The translations under genes and the position numbers were made by a program. Positions 42,975 through 59,024 of a stretch of 64,000 bases of DNA are shown here, piece by piece. The notes below the pieces were generated by a model. The model was not told the DNA's origin. It was given only the letters and a program-made list of their open reading frames with translations, and made no database searches. Numbering within the stretch: the first letter of the stretch is position 1; every line of letters begins with the position of its first letter. The stretch is from Lytechinus pictus (taxonomy: Eukaryota > Echinodermata > Echinoidea > Temnopleuroida > Toxopneustidae), in the NCBI RefSeq assembly GCF_037042905.1, contig NC_087247.1, positions 45,004,420-45,068,419 on the forward strand, written 5' to 3'.

Positions 42975-44142
42975 TTTTTGTCTCGCCTGCATAGCAGAGC
43001 GAGACTATAGGCGCCGCTTTTCCGACGGCGGCGGCGTCAACATCAAATCTTAACCTAAGGTTAAGTTTTTGAAATGACATCATAACTTAGAAAGTATATG
43101 GACCTAGTTCATGAAACTTGGCCATAAGGATAATCAAGTATTCTACCTGAGTTTCAGGTCACATGACCAAGGTCAAAGGTCATTTAGGGTCAATGAACTT
43201 AGACCATGTTGGGAGAATTATTTTCAAAATCTTAACCGAAGGTTAAGTTTTTGAAATGACATCATAACTTAGAAAGTTTATGGACCTAGTTCATGAAACT
43301 TGGACATAAGGTTAATCAAGTATGAGTGAACATCCTGCCTGAGTTTCAGGTCACATGACCAAGGTCAAAGGTCATTTAGGGTCAATGAACTTTGGCCAAG
43401 TTGGGGGTATTTGTTGAATTACCATCATAACTTTGAAAATTTATGGATCTAGTTCATGAAACTTGGACAATAGGTTAATCAAGTACCACTGAATATCCTG
43501 TGCGAGTTTCAGGTCACATGACCATGGTCAATGGTCATTTAAGGTCAATGAACTTTGGCCGTGTTGGGGGTATTTGTTAAATTACCATCCTAACTCTGAA
43601 AGTTTATGGATCTAGTTCATAAAACTTGGACATAAGAGTAATCAAGTATCACTGAACATCCTGTACGAGTTTCAGGTCACATGACCATGGTCAAAGGTCA
43701 TTAAAGGTCAATGAGCTTTGGCCATGTTGGCGATATTTGTTGAATTACCATCCTAACTCTGAAAGTTTATAGATCTAGTTCATAAAACTTGGGATATAAG
43801 AGTAATCAAGTATCACTGAACATCCCCTGTGAGTTTCAGGTCACAAAACCAAGGTCAAAGGTCAGTTAAGGTCAATAAACTTAGGCCATGTTGGGGTAAT
43901 TGTTGAATTGCCATCATAACTTTGAAAGTTTATTGATAGAGTGAATGAAATGTGGACATGGGTGTAGTTGACAAGTCTTAAGTCACCGTTCAAATGTCAT
44001 TTATGGTCAATGAACGTGGTATTATGTCATTATATGAATGGTGTTTTTGTGAATGATTATTTTATTGTAGTTTTCAAAGTTAGCACTGCTGCTATATTAA
44101 ATCGCGTAATGCAGGCGAGACTGCCAGAGGCGTTCCACTTGT
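42975..44142 (-). mobile_element. Satellite-bearing element, family A, copy 2
   Basis: GTCTCGCCTGCAT (42980-42992) is mirrored by ATGCAGGCGAGAC (44109-44121), and the outer flank GCCAGAGGCGTTCCACTTG matches copy 1 in reverse. It has six units of about 155-165 bp with CAAGGTCAAAGGTCATTTAG or variants. A 9-nt-loop hairpin GTCTCGC...GCGAGAC and the GGCGCCGC block sit at the left end. It ends about 80 bp before the exon 2 acceptor of NDUFB11. Confidence 0.85.
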
Positions 44143-44221
44143 TATTTCGAGTTGGGCTTTTCATCGTTGACAATAGTCCCATTATCCCTTTTTATATCTT
44201 TTTATTTTCTTTTTTTTTTAG

Positions 44222-44349
44222 ACATATGTAACACATGGATTTCATGATGACCCCTACTGGGACACATATGCATACAGAGTGATCTTTTTTACAACCATCT
44301 CCATTGTCATGGTATTTGGTCCTGCTTTTGTACACTACATACCTGATCC
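44222..44349 (+). CDS. NDUFB11: NDUFB11-like complex I subunit, exon 2
   Basis: The exon is 128 bp, acceptor TTTTTTAG and donor GTAAGT, phase 0 in and phase 2 out. It encodes TYVTHGFHDDPYWDTYAYR, then VIFFTTISIVMVFGPAFVHY and IPDP. The G-F/Y-x-x-D-P-x-x-D segment followed by R-V-x-F-F is the conserved core of NDUFB11. Residues 110-128 form the single transmembrane helix in the inner membrane, and Y-I/L-P-D marks its end. Confidence 0.93.
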
Positions 44350-44969
44350 GTAAGTAGTACAACCACTTACATGTATGAAGAATTGAATATTGTCATAAAA
44401 ATTGAAAACAATGGAAATAAATATTTATCAAGATATTACTAATATTAGAAAGGCTAAATATGAAAACCCCATACTTATTTGTGGGGGGGGGGTGCATAAA
44501 ATTCACAGTTTCTGGTGGCATGGTACCTTTTGTATTCTTAAATAAATTGCATATTTATTGACGCTTAACAAAAAACAACTTGCATAATGAAAACTGAGGA
44601 ATACCATCTGAGTGTGTTTATGTACAGAATATTGTTATTTCATTTCCTCACTAAGTGTACATGTATAGGACTGCAATATTTATGAAAATGTACTGGTAAT
44701 TGTGTCAATGTTTTCATTTGACAATGTTAAATGAAACTGAGAGATATGTTTAGTTTTAAGTATTTGTTTAAAAAAATCCTTTCCATTTCTCATAGTTTTC
44801 TAAATCCTTTTATGGTGAACAATCCAAATAGAGTTCATCAATGATTTATGGAACAAAAATTTTTTAATTTTTCAACTCCCATCATATTTGTTTTCTTTTC
44901 ACAGTTACTGTTATTTTCCTCATGAAATTCCTCTGCTTATAATATATTTGAAATATGTTTAATCCTTAG

Positions 44970-45117
44970 AACTGGAAGGGAATGGGCAATGAAGGAAGCA
45001 CAGATTGTATTGGAAGAGAGGAGAGCAGCAGGAGCACCAGTCATTGATCCAAACTTCATTGATCCTAGTAAATTGGTCCTACCTGAAGAGGATCCAGAGC
45101 CTCTCCGTACAGCATAG
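44970..45117 (+). CDS. NDUFB11: NDUFB11-like complex I subunit, exon 3 and stop
   Basis: The exon begins after ATCCTTAG, completes a proline codon from exon 2 and reads to TAG at 45115-45117. It encodes TGREWAMKEAQIVLEERRAA, GAPVIDPNFIDPSKLVLPEE and DPEPLRTA. The R-E-W-A/S-x-x-E-A helix, the (G)-x-P-x-I/M-x-x-N-x-x-D-P segment and the acidic L-P-E-E end match the intermembrane-space tail of the family. Seven extra residues follow the usual C-terminus. Confidence 0.94.
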
Positions 45118-45255
45118 TTGAATAGAGTGTGTTTATTTTGATAAATTATAGCATTGTCTGCGTGCAAGGGTTAGGAACATAATGAACTGTTGCATACATG
45201 ATACAAAATATTTCATCAGACCTGCACAATGACCACTCACACTATTCATGACGGT

Positions 45256-45487
45256 GGTTATCAAGAATTTATGACTGTCTGGAATTAAGGTCATTGCTGA
45301 GAAAAGGTGTTCTCAATTTGAATGAGGGTGAATGGATCAATATTCCTGAAATTGTCCATGTCATTTTGGGTGGTTTTCAAGAATTTATGACTGTCTGGAA
45401 TTAAGGTCATTGCTGAGAAAAGGTGATCTTAATTTGAATGAGGGTGAATGGATCAATATTCCTGAAATTATCCATGTCATTTTGGGT
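45256..45487. repeat. 116-bp tandem duplication after NDUFB11
   Basis: GTTATCAAGAATTTATGACT at 45257 recurs as GTTTTCAAGAATTTATGACT at 45373. The two 116-bp units (45256-45371 and 45372-45487) differ at only a few positions, which suggests a recent duplication. Confidence 0.9.
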
Positions 45488-46326
45488 CCTCAATTTTCAT
45501 CTCCAAATATTACATGCTACACCTGATATGAAGAACTTCTCACTTCCCACATTTCATATTGTCAATTTGGAATGTTTGCTTGAGGGGGTTTGCCATGATT
45601 TGATGTTAGTTTTACGAGCTGTCAGGCTAAAAATAACCAGTGGATGTCTTGAGAAAAAAATCCTATTGAGGCCTTCTTTTGACCCAAGAACTTCATTCTG
45701 CAGATATATTTTTTAGAAACAACGTATATCTAAAGGTCCATTTCTGTTGGTCATGTTCTTTTTAAAGTCTTTTGCAAAGTAGCGTTAAAAGTTTCCACAT
45801 TCACTGTTTTAGGATATGGAGTCCATGATCAAAGTGTTCTTGTTGATCTGTAGTCTATTACATTTCGAATAATGATAATAATGAACACCTGCCACCATAG
45901 AAAAGCAAAGGTTTCTTTATGAAATAGTGCCCAGTAGGTAATATGGGAATGTAGTCTTTACAGGTCCCCATACTTCTAAGGATCTGCCATAATATTAAAT
46001 TATGTTTGTAATTTGTTTGGGAAGGAAATAATTTTGTTGGGCCCAATAAACAGAAGGGTCTTGAGTGATAGGCTGCTTGAAATACACCATTTAAAAAAAA
46101 ATGTGAATGAAAATGGTCTCTCAAAGTCCACAATCACAACAGAAACCTGTTTCGTTTCTGATCATGAGGCAGATGAACCAGGGGGATATATTTGGGCATC
46201 TGTAAATTATTAACTCCTGTGTACTCTTGCAGGAATAATTTGAAATCACAATTTAACTAAAATACCATAAGCTTTTTGATTGTATTCACCCTAGACAATG
46301 CCAGATTTTGTATGTGAAGTACTCCA

Positions 46327-46487
46327 GGGGAGCATTTCATGAAAGGACTTGTCGGACGTTTTATCCGACAAGTACTGTTTTATCCGACAGTTACTATGGT
46401 AACAGTGACTCTCAGCCAATCATTATCAAGGAAAGTTGTCAGATCTGACAACTTGTCGGACGAAAATTTTGATGAAATGTCCCTCGG
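46327..46487. mobile_element. Small TIR element (MITE-like) after NDUFB11
   Basis: GGGGAGCATTTCATGAAA and TTTGATGAAATGTCCCTC are inverted. Further in, ACTTGTCGGACG faces its near complement CTTGTCGGACGAAAA region through GTTGTCAGATCTGACAAC. About 160 bp and no coding capacity. Confidence 0.6.
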
Positions 46488-47286
46488 GTTTATCATATTG
46501 ACTCTTATCCAGACATCCAAAGTTGTGCAGTCTATGTTCCTGACTCCGTTTTAGCCTTGGATTTTATGTGTATGTATCTAAGAGGATCACCCTTTACCTT
46601 TCTCAATATTGAAATGTATTGTATGAAATCAATGAATGGCTTAACATTTTCATGATGTGCAAAAATGTAAGCCATGGTTGTATTATGAATTAAAGAGTTT
46701 ACAAATTCGAATCACTTTTGCTCTGTTACATCTAATTTTGAATGAGTTTCCTACTAAAGAGTACATCCCTATACCTCCACCAATTGAAGGCATATTCTTG
46801 TGCAAGTTGAAATCAAACAAACAGTTTTATTAAAAGATCCAGCCATTGGCCCTGGCTTTCTATATCTTGGAGCACGATATCACATGCCCAAGGGAAGGAT
46901 CATAAAGCTATGGTTTCATATTGCTTCAGATACTCATTTGATTACTATCAGCTTTATTTGAAATGCAATCTTTAGAGATTCTAATTCTTGTTGTTAACAA
47001 GCATCTGAAGCTTGTCAAAGTTGTTTGGTTCAATCCAATTTTCTTGAAACAACACCAAAAGCTGGAATATCTCAAAAGTACAAGACGTTCATCGTTGGGC
47101 AATGTCATGTACTACATATGAACAGCTTTGTGATACAGGCTTTTAGAAAGTATATTATCATTTACTATTTTTCTAAGAGGCGAAGCCCTGAAGAAAAGTT
47201 AAAATCATAATTATCTTAATACTAGAAAGAATAGCTTGATATATTTGTTTACTAGCAATACCCATTCTTATATCTAGCAGGAGATA

Positions 47287-47511
47287 CAGTGGTGCTCAAA
47301 AGTTTGTGAACCTTACCAGAAAATGAACATATCTAAAGTGTTCAAGCTTTGACATGTTTTAGCTATTTAATTCTGAAGTTGGGGGATAAAATATTACGTT
47401 AAAAAAGTTAGTTTCTCTGGGCTTGCCGAACATTGCAGCGTTGTCTATATTCAGCACTCAACATAAACAGTTCATATTGGGGTTCACTAATAAAACTTTT
47501 GAGGACAACTG
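47287..47511. mobile_element. Tc1/mariner-like MITE with TA target duplication
   Basis: CAGTGGTGCTCAAAAGTTT at the left is mirrored by AAAACTTTTGAGGACAACTG at the right, with TA on both sides (47285-47286 and 47512-47513). The CAGT start and TA duplication are typical of the Tc1/mariner group. 225 bp, non-autonomous. Confidence 0.75.
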
Positions 47512-48321
47512 TATCTTTCTAATCTCACCATGAAGGTTGGATGAATTCCATCAATAAAAATATGTGCATCATGGCAACAGGGTTAGGAACTTGGATCTTG
47601 TGATGTCAATTGTGAGCAACTGCCCCATATGTTAAGCGATGTAAATTCCATACGATGCCTCCATCTCAGAAAAATGAAAATTAGACATATTTTGTACATC
47701 ACCCTTTTATGACGAGAAATATTTTCAGTCCTGCTTTTTTTAAACATTGAAATTCATGGATTTTATATTTAAAGACATAGGCAGCAGCGGCTCACATGTG
47801 ACGTCTCATAATCGATACAAAAAGTCATAACTCTGATAATATCCGTCGAAAGATAACAATTTTTGTTTCTCTAATCCCCAAATCTTGGGAAATAAAAAAA
47901 CAAAACAGGTGAAATTTTGCAGGGGGAACGTCGAGTCGCCACTCAGAAATGATATAGCATGGTATTGGTTCTTTTCAAATGAACAATGCTACATTCAAAG
48001 TCACAACAAGACCAAATAAAATACCACAATACTCAGAAGATGTCAATTGTTTTTATTTAATTTTGATCACTTTACATATACAATATGTACTCATTTGTGA
48101 ACCAATCACAAAGAAAAAAAAAGAAAAGAAATGCAGTGAAAATCAAGCAATAACTTAGATAGAAGAAGTACCAACATTGGTACTTCAAATCATCAATATT
48201 GAACTTTGATTATAGAGGGGACATTATCCTTCCCATGGCATTAATGACAAAAATGACAAACACTAGGATAACATGTGAGTGATTTCAGAAACAGTTTACG
48301 TGTAATTGATTTAATGAATAT

Positions 48322-48873
48322 TAAAGGTGTACTCCGGGCTGAAAATAGTTATATCTAAATAAATAGAGTATAATTCACTCAGCAACATGCTGAAAATTTC
48401 ATCAGAATCTGATACCAAATAACGAAGTCATTGAATTTTAAAGATAAGCAATATTTTCTAAAACCACTTATATGATATCATGAATATCCATTAGATGGGC
48501 TGATGATGTCACATCCCCACTTTCCTTTTCTTATATTAATACATGAAATCCTATTTCCCCCCTTTTTCATACATGTCACGTATAAATGATATGTCTCCCT
48601 TATAATAAGATAAGTTTCAGCAATGAATATCTGATACATTCAATCAGATTACAAAAAATACAAAAGAGCAAGTGGGGATATGACATCAGTTTGCTCATTG
48701 AATATTCATGAAGACATACATAGAACTATTTCACCTAAAAAATGCAAATCTTTAAACTGTTATAACTTAGTTACTTGTCTGATTTCGATCAAATTTTAAG
48801 TGTTTTGTTCATCTCATTTTTTCTTTATCTGATCAAATCATATATTATCATCCTGTATTACCACTTTAAATAG
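48322..48873. mobile_element. Decayed TTAA-type inverted-repeat element
   Basis: It starts TTAAAGGTGTACTCC and ends near CCACTTTAAATAG, with inner inverted phrases such as CTGAAAATTTCATCAGAATC against TCTGATTTCGATCAAATTTT. It resembles the layout of 29546-30284. The right end is poorly preserved. Confidence 0.45.
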
Positions 48874-50969
48874 TGAACACGACTGAAAATAATTCATGAT
48901 TGGTTTAGTCTAATTTCTTATTTTTTAAGGTTATTGTTTATTTGAGGGTAGTAGGAAACCAAGTATTACATTATTCCACTTTGTACATATAATATTGTTC
49001 TTTTTGCATAAACTATTATTAATTGATGGCAGGAGTTACATTTGATTAAATTAGAATTAATATACTTTGATAGTCAAAATTTAAATAACATCAAACCTAA
49101 CTTACCCGTGAAAAAATCACTATCAATATAAATTGAAGAGAAAAAAAAAGATTAAATATATATATAAATTTTCAATCTCACACAAGTTACCCGCACATTT
49201 ATAGTTTCAAAACTTCAAAGTACCAATTATACTCGAGTCAATGAAATTAAATCGTAAATGTAATCACTTGGTAAATATAATCAATTTTTGAAGGAAGATG
49301 AAAACATATAGAGACAAAAAGATTGCCTCACACTGTCTGCTAAGAGCCAAAAGGTCATTGAAGCTATGATAAGTGAATCTTCTGGTTCTCGATGTGCTTG
49401 GACAACATGCATACTTGTGAGGTGCATCAATGCTCTGGATACTGCACAATGTGAACCAACATTAAGAACTTTTACACAGATAAAAAGTCAATTGAAATAA
49501 CTACGTATGTCGCTGGAATCAAAGCCAGATCAGGAGACCTGATATAGTAGCAGTATTAGTTTGCAAAATAACAGCATTACTATTGCAAAATCTTCATTTT
49601 TGAAAATGAAATGAAATGAAAATGAAACTGAACTTTATAGACCAATAAACAGTACTTATGAAATTAAATAACCTGTTTGAGGACCTTCTACATTCAAGTA
49701 TGTTTACCCATTTTGTAGTATGCACTAAAAATTGGGGAAATTAATAAATATACCTTGATCAAATTATTGTCACAAAATATATTTTCAATATATGGCATTT
49801 ACTCATTCAAATTTGGCATATGTATTTGTTTTATCCCAATTTATCAAATAAAAGTGGTTTATATAATATTGTATACAGTGATAATTCTTATAATGTGAAC
49901 ACATAGGATTGTGCATCTACTATCCTTTTGACAAAAAAAGTGAACAATTTTGAAGAATTCAAAAAATCAAAGCATCATAGTTCTGATCTGCCTAAAAGCA
50001 GTATTGAACTTTGCCATCATATACAGTTCCATGATAATGAAACCAAGCAATGAGAGACATAATTTGACTTGTAAATTGCAAAAATGAGCCTTTCCATCAT
50101 GAATAAAACACTATTAAAAGTCACCATATACACTACTGCGAAAAAGGCCCTTCATAAGTTTGTTTACATATTTACAAAATGAGGAAGTGATTGCCAAAAT
50201 TATAAAACATTCATCAAAATTCATTGTCAAAACATGAATACGTCAAAATACTGTTCTGTAAAAACATTGTTTCTTCACTCAAAACCAAGAGGGCAGCTAT
50301 ACTTTCAATCAAATCAAATTCTCCAGAATGTAATACAGCAATTTGCCTATATGCTTTAGAGGAATATTTAGGCAAAACCTAGGTATTCTACCCTATGAAT
50401 CTATGTAAATGCATCTATTCTTCAGATTTTAATGTGTTTACTTCGAATTGTATACTTTTTTTTTCAAAAATGAGCCTGCAAATTCATAAATATCTTTGCG
50501 ATGACTCAAGGAATATAAGGTTCCTTTGTGATCCCAAGACTATATAAAAATATAATTGCACTAAAAGTAATATGTTGATATTTTGAATTAAAATAATTAG
50601 TATATTACAATTTTGGCTAAATGTGAAAAAAGGGATTGAAGAAAGGAGATTGAAGAGAGGAGATTTGTGATATAACTTAAGTGGGAAGAACCAAAATACA
50701 CACCTCATCTCTGAAAAATATGTTTAAATCTTGAGTCGCCCACCAGAGTCACTCGGCACTTAATATTCCAATGGTATGTAAAGTCATAAAATATTTTCAT
50801 GAGCAGCTTAATTATGACTTAAGTGTGTGTTTACTTACCAATGACTTCACAGTCAGAGTACGCACAACCTATTGCGAACAGTCCTAAATTATATGCTTAT
50901 GCACATAGGGTTATAGTTAAAAAGTCCATGATTGGCAACGTTTAAGATGTCCGGAGTTGTATACTTAAC
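48874..50969. other. AT-rich stretch, probably CAMK1 3' UTR or intergenic
   Basis: It is low in the mobile elements that fill the rest of the window and has no exon or RNA gene that I recognise. TTTATT (a minus-strand AATAAA) occurs several times between 48050 and 55000, so the CAMK1 3' end is not determined. Confidence 0.4.
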
Positions 50970-51274
50970 CAGGCGCGGATCCAGGGGGGGGGGGGGGACA
51001 CAGGGGGCATGTGCCCCCCCCCCCTTTTGAGAAGCAAAATTAAGATGTAATGTAAAAATGCCATTAAAACCGAGGTGTGCCCCTTCTTTTGAAATTGAAG
51101 ACCTTTTTCCTTTTTTTTTGCTAGTCAAATTTTTTTTTCGGGTATGAAATATCCTTAATTTGTGGTTGAGCACCTTTTTTTTTTTTGGGGGGGGGGGGGG
51201 GGGGCTTGTCAAAATTTTCCTCAGAAAAATTTGCCCCCCCCCCCCCTTTTTGGAAAATCCTGGACCCGCCCCTG
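50970..51274. mobile_element. TIR element with CAGGCGCGGATCC ends
   Basis: CAGGCGCGGATCC (50970-50982) is matched in reverse by GGACCCGCCCCTG (51262-51274). Inside are G and C runs, CTTTTTTTTTGCTAGTCAAA and GGGGCTTGTCAAAATTTTCC. This is the most complete copy of the family that also leaves pieces at 31066 and in the GGTCATTTTGTC blocks. Confidence 0.7.
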
Positions 51275-54200
51275 TAGTTAACTATCACAATATTTCTCAT
51301 TCGCATAAAAGTCCTTGGTTTAGTGACACACTATTCTGAAAACCATATCCTTTATTTCCACCATGAATGTGTGGGTGTGAGTGCTCGGGGGTGCCATCAG
51401 TCTTGGTATGCATGAACACTGGACAATCATTGTGAAACCACAATTGGTTGCATGGTTTTTAATGTCTGCTTTACTTATTAGCATGCATCCATAGGACTGA
51501 TGGTTGGTTTAATATCTTATCCATGGGACCTAGCAATTAAAACAGATAGCTTGTCAAGGGGATCCAAAATGTATAAAGTTCATATTCTAATCAGGCTCCA
51601 AGATTGCTCACTGTCACACCAATAGTCTAGAGTAGATCCAGGCACAACCCCTCTCCCCATGTATGACTTTTATCATATCGACATGTGGCAGCTTAAGTGT
51701 TAAATGCAGTGCATAAAATTTCTATAAAAAAATCAAGAATTTTATCCAGCTTCTGTCTGAAAATCCCTCTTGGAATATACTACTGCAGTCTACAACCTTT
51801 GGCAGATAGATGGAAAGAATACATACAATGCGTAGTAGACTGATGACATTGTTCATGGTGAAGTCCTCCAGAAAATTCCTTCTTATTGAAATGAGATATA
51901 ATGAAACCTGGTATTTACATCTGTGGTGGGTAAATTATCTCCAAATAGTAATTGAAGACTCTATAAATGCTGCTTCATGAAGAGAGTTAGGATTCAAAGT
52001 TTATTATATTGACAGACTGGCTTTAGTGCACTTGGTGCATAATCACTGAGTGTTTTGTTTTTCATTCAATTTCAACAAACCTCCTCTAATAATGTCAAAG
52101 TTCCAATAGTTACAGGTGTCAAGTACTGAAGAGGTCAAAAAGAATTAAAGAATTAAAAAGACAGGATTATGATTTGGAGATGTTTCTGCTTAACCTTAAA
52201 CTACAATATCCTGAATTATGTTTATTCAAATTGTCAAAGATGTATTTGTCTTTCTTATGTACCTCTGAAAAAGATTGATATTCTACAATGTATTCTAACA
52301 ATTGATACTATCCTTGAGACATCTAATTTTCTTTCAACAAATAAACTGGCCTTTACAAAATGGAAACAGTAAAAAAAATCACTTTGGGGAGCAAAATGAG
52401 TGGAAAATGACAAGACACCTGTGGAAGAAAACAGTCAAATCTTCTCTTTATCATAAAAATCACAAATCTGCCCAATAAAAAAAGGCAGACTGTCCTACTA
52501 TGATACAAAATATCTTAGCTCATTCACAAGGTTTCAATTCTGTGCATCCAATTTACCAGGGAGAAAAAATCCTCGTGTGAATGAATATTATGTTTCCATT
52601 TATAATCATTTTAGCTTTAAGTTAGTTTTGATTTTTATTCCTTCTTGATAGCACACAATTATGCACAATGGTCAAGACTGTAAAAAGGAAAACTGTACGG
52701 TACAACTATCCATTAGAATTACAACACTTAAATAATCATTTGTCATCAAAAGACAGTCATAATCATTATAACTTCATATCAACTCTCTACACAAATAAAT
52801 CCATTCATAGACTTGCACAATAGACTTTGATATACCTCCAACATATATACTTATGACATAAACAAGACTTTTATCACCAAAAATGTACAAAACCAAATGC
52901 ATATATAGAGTATCGAGATTGTTTATGTGTCAAGTAAACTTTATGTAAAACATAATTTTTCCTTCTTCATAATATGTAATAGTATCTACAAATATATGTC
53001 AAAGTGTCATTTCTTCAATAGAGGAAACAAGAGAGTACTTGAAGAAAAAAAATCAAGAATAAATTTATTTCCTCTTAACTTGTTCTGTAATACTGACACT
53101 TTATAAAGTTAGTTATAATCACAAAAACACTCGCCGCAAGGCACTCATTTTGCACATACCTCTGGTGTTTACTACAAAGCCTAAGAGAAGAATACAATAA
53201 TTTGGTGAGAAAAGGATTATGTAGTCTAAATAAAGAGACTCACTAAATGGAGTAAGAGAGGGAGAGAGATAGAGACAGAAAGATAAGAAAGAAGTTACTT
53301 TGTTCTATATGCAATGCTGCTCTACAAACAGCACAGACAGAAAAAAAACTACCAGGTAAAATCCTGATATGTTCTTTCTTTCAAATGGTTGACTGGAATG
53401 AATAGACCAACAATAATCATTCAAAAACAAAAAAATATGCATAAGTCAGGAAGAAAAATTCTAACATGCTAAAGTATGCAATGCAAAATCAATTGAAAGC
53501 CTATATGACTACTGAATAGTCCGAGACATGAAAAAGCGACAAGTGTGACATAGAAAAAAGAACCTTCACTTTTAAAACTTTCTAAAAATTTGTCATTCAA
53601 ATCTTGAAAATCCATTCCCAAAAAAGTTTTATTCAACACAATATTTACAAGAAGAGATACATATAACCTGGACATAACTGCTAGGGGACTAAAATGAAAT
53701 AACAGCATACATTATTTGTAACAGAGGATGTTGTTCATGTGAACATTAAGGGAGAGATAAGAATACAATAGCCATTTTCATGAAAATCCATCCAAATCAT
53801 TCCATAATCAACTACTTTTCATTATATTTATAGTATAATGAAAAGAAAATATAACAAAAGACATCAAACACTGTTTGATTTGTAGCTCAGGTTCTAACAG
53901 GTATGAACTTATTTTGCTCATAAGCTTACATTTCACCTCCTTTGCCTTATGAAAATGCCATTTGAAATGACATCTCAATTGTTAAGTGCATTCTCACAGG
54001 ACAATGTATATACTTTGCTTCATAAACGTGGCTCAAATTGACCATTCTTCACTTATCATCAGCTGTATGTTTTGATTGGCAATACATAACAGCTTTAACT
54101 ACAATGTACAGAGAGTTGGGCTCTTGTTTTCTTTTAAAAATTGTATCTTTCCCTAACCATTATGAATCATTGAAGGAAAAGTTTACCATGAGCTAAGTTG

Positions 54201-55093
54201 GTTTTAATAAAAGAAGGAAAAAATCTTGGTAAAGCATTGCTGAAATCCATCAAATCATATAACAGAGTAATGGAATTTTCAAGTTTTGATTTTGTGATGT
54301 CACAAGCATGCAAGCACCTCCCACATGTGTCATGTGATATAAATTCCATGAAATGCAATTTTCTAAGAAAATTAAAATTGATTTTATTCGTGCATTCATT
54401 GTTTCATCAGAGATGTAATCTCATATCAGTCTTCATAAACCATCAAAAAATGAAAATATATGGAATCATTACATGCCATGTGGGGCAGCTGCTTACTCGC
54501 ATAAGACATAACAAACTGAAAAAAAATAAAATCCTAACCCTCTTATTCTTTTATCGATTTTTGTCAAACCTCCACCAATATTTTTTCTATAATTTTTCAC
54601 TTTTAATATAACAAATTTATTGTCAGGTAAACTTCCTCTACAAATGAAATTTATTCCTGTGAAATAGAGGGTTGAATGTTCCAGAGGAGATTTTTTTTAG
54701 AAACACTCTTGGGGGAAAAGGATAACAACACCATGATGGGCATTTCAATTGGTATGTTCCCTTTGTCTCATCTTAGATGTTAAAAATAGTTAAGTGCTTG
54801 CTGGTTGAAGGCTGCATAATGCTAGCACACATGCTAATTCAGACAGCTATTTTGGAAGGCTGGATCTTGACAGCTCAATGCAACAAGAAGTGGCTTTTCA
54901 GCTTTACACAATCTCAGTTCACATTTTATCCAGGATGGGACAAAGCTCTCTCAAGAGTCTTGAGCAGGCTCTATGCAGGGAGGACTATTCTGGAGGACTG
55001 TGGTCCCAGAGTGGATTGAGCTGCAAGGATCAGACAGGGTGCTATGGAGGGGGTTTGGAGGGTATGAGATGGGTTGCCATGGCGATGATATAG
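51275..55093 (-). other. Probable long 3' UTR of CAMK1
   Basis: It lies directly downstream of the CAMK1 stop codon and has no recognised gene or mobile element. It is AT-rich with GA tracts near 53260. How far the transcript extends is unknown. Confidence 0.4.
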
Positions 55094-55234
55094 CTAACTA
55101 TCTGAAGAGGCTTCTTGGTTGTTGCTCTCCTCCAACCTGCTGTTCTCTTCTTCCTTCTTTTGTAATTGTGCCTTCACATCACCTAGCCCTAGCTTCCTCA
55201 TGTGTCTGACCACTGCTGTGGCATTGAAGGCTTG
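55094..55234 (-). CDS. CAMK1: CaM kinase I-like, last coding exon and stop
   Basis: The exon is 46 codons plus TAG (55094-55096 on the plus strand reads CTA). The acceptor is CTATAG directly before CAA. It encodes QAFNATAVVRHMRKLGLGDV, then KAQLQKKEEENSRLEESNNQ and EASSDS. Q-A-F-N-A-T-A-V-V-R-H-M-R-K-L is the conserved end of the calmodulin-binding region of CaM kinase I. The following lysine/glutamate-rich stretch could form a short helix. The tail is variable in the family, so the exact isoform (1, 1D or 1G type) is not resolved. Confidence 0.93.
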   Translation of the reverse strand, partial: QAFNATAVVRHMRKLGLGDVKAQLQKKEEENSRLEESNNQEASSDS

Positions 55235-58763
<3,529 letters not shown>

Positions 58764-59024
58764 CCCCATTTACACATACGAGTGAAGGCAGCATGAGGCA
58801 GGCCTCACACCGCCTTGAACGTATGTGTAAACACCCAAGTGGACTGACGTCGCCTTCTCGTATGTGTAAACACAAAGCGGACTGAGGTCGGCTTTCGGGA
58901 GTCACATGATCATTGGCTTGCGCAATAGGATGCGTCATCGATTTAGCTCTATTGTATTACCTTAGTATCACACTCTTTCAAAAGGCCCTGCTGCTGGCCG
59001 CCGAACCATATTTGTAAATGGGGG
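58764..59024. mobile_element. TIR element with CCCCATTTACA ends
   Basis: CCCCATTTACACATACG (58764-58780) and CATATTTGTAAATGGGG (59008-59024) are inverted with few mismatches. Internal copies of CGTATGTGTAAACAC occur twice and GCCTTCAAGGCG-type phrases are present. No target duplication is evident. Confidence 0.65.

Larger units (their letters stand above)
32185..44221 (+). other. NDUFB11 intron 1 (12 kb), rich in mobile DNA
   Basis: It is bounded by GTAAGG and a TTTTTTTTTAG acceptor. It contains the 447-bp TAGAC element, two perfect palindromes, a large TIR element with a CT tract, a 150-bp tandem repeat, the CpG-rich motif array, and one copy each of satellite element families B and A. Stretches 32776-33160, 36262-37980 and 40900-42100 show nothing recognised. 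The frames at 33615, 37148 and 41709 have no similarity that I know. Confidence 0.75.
45118..46750 (+). other. Probable NDUFB11 3' UTR and downstream sequence
   Basis: An AATAAA polyadenylation signal is at 46045-46050 and ATTAAA is at about 46689. Which one is used cannot be decided here. The stretch includes a 116-bp tandem duplication and a small TIR element. Confidence 0.5.
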
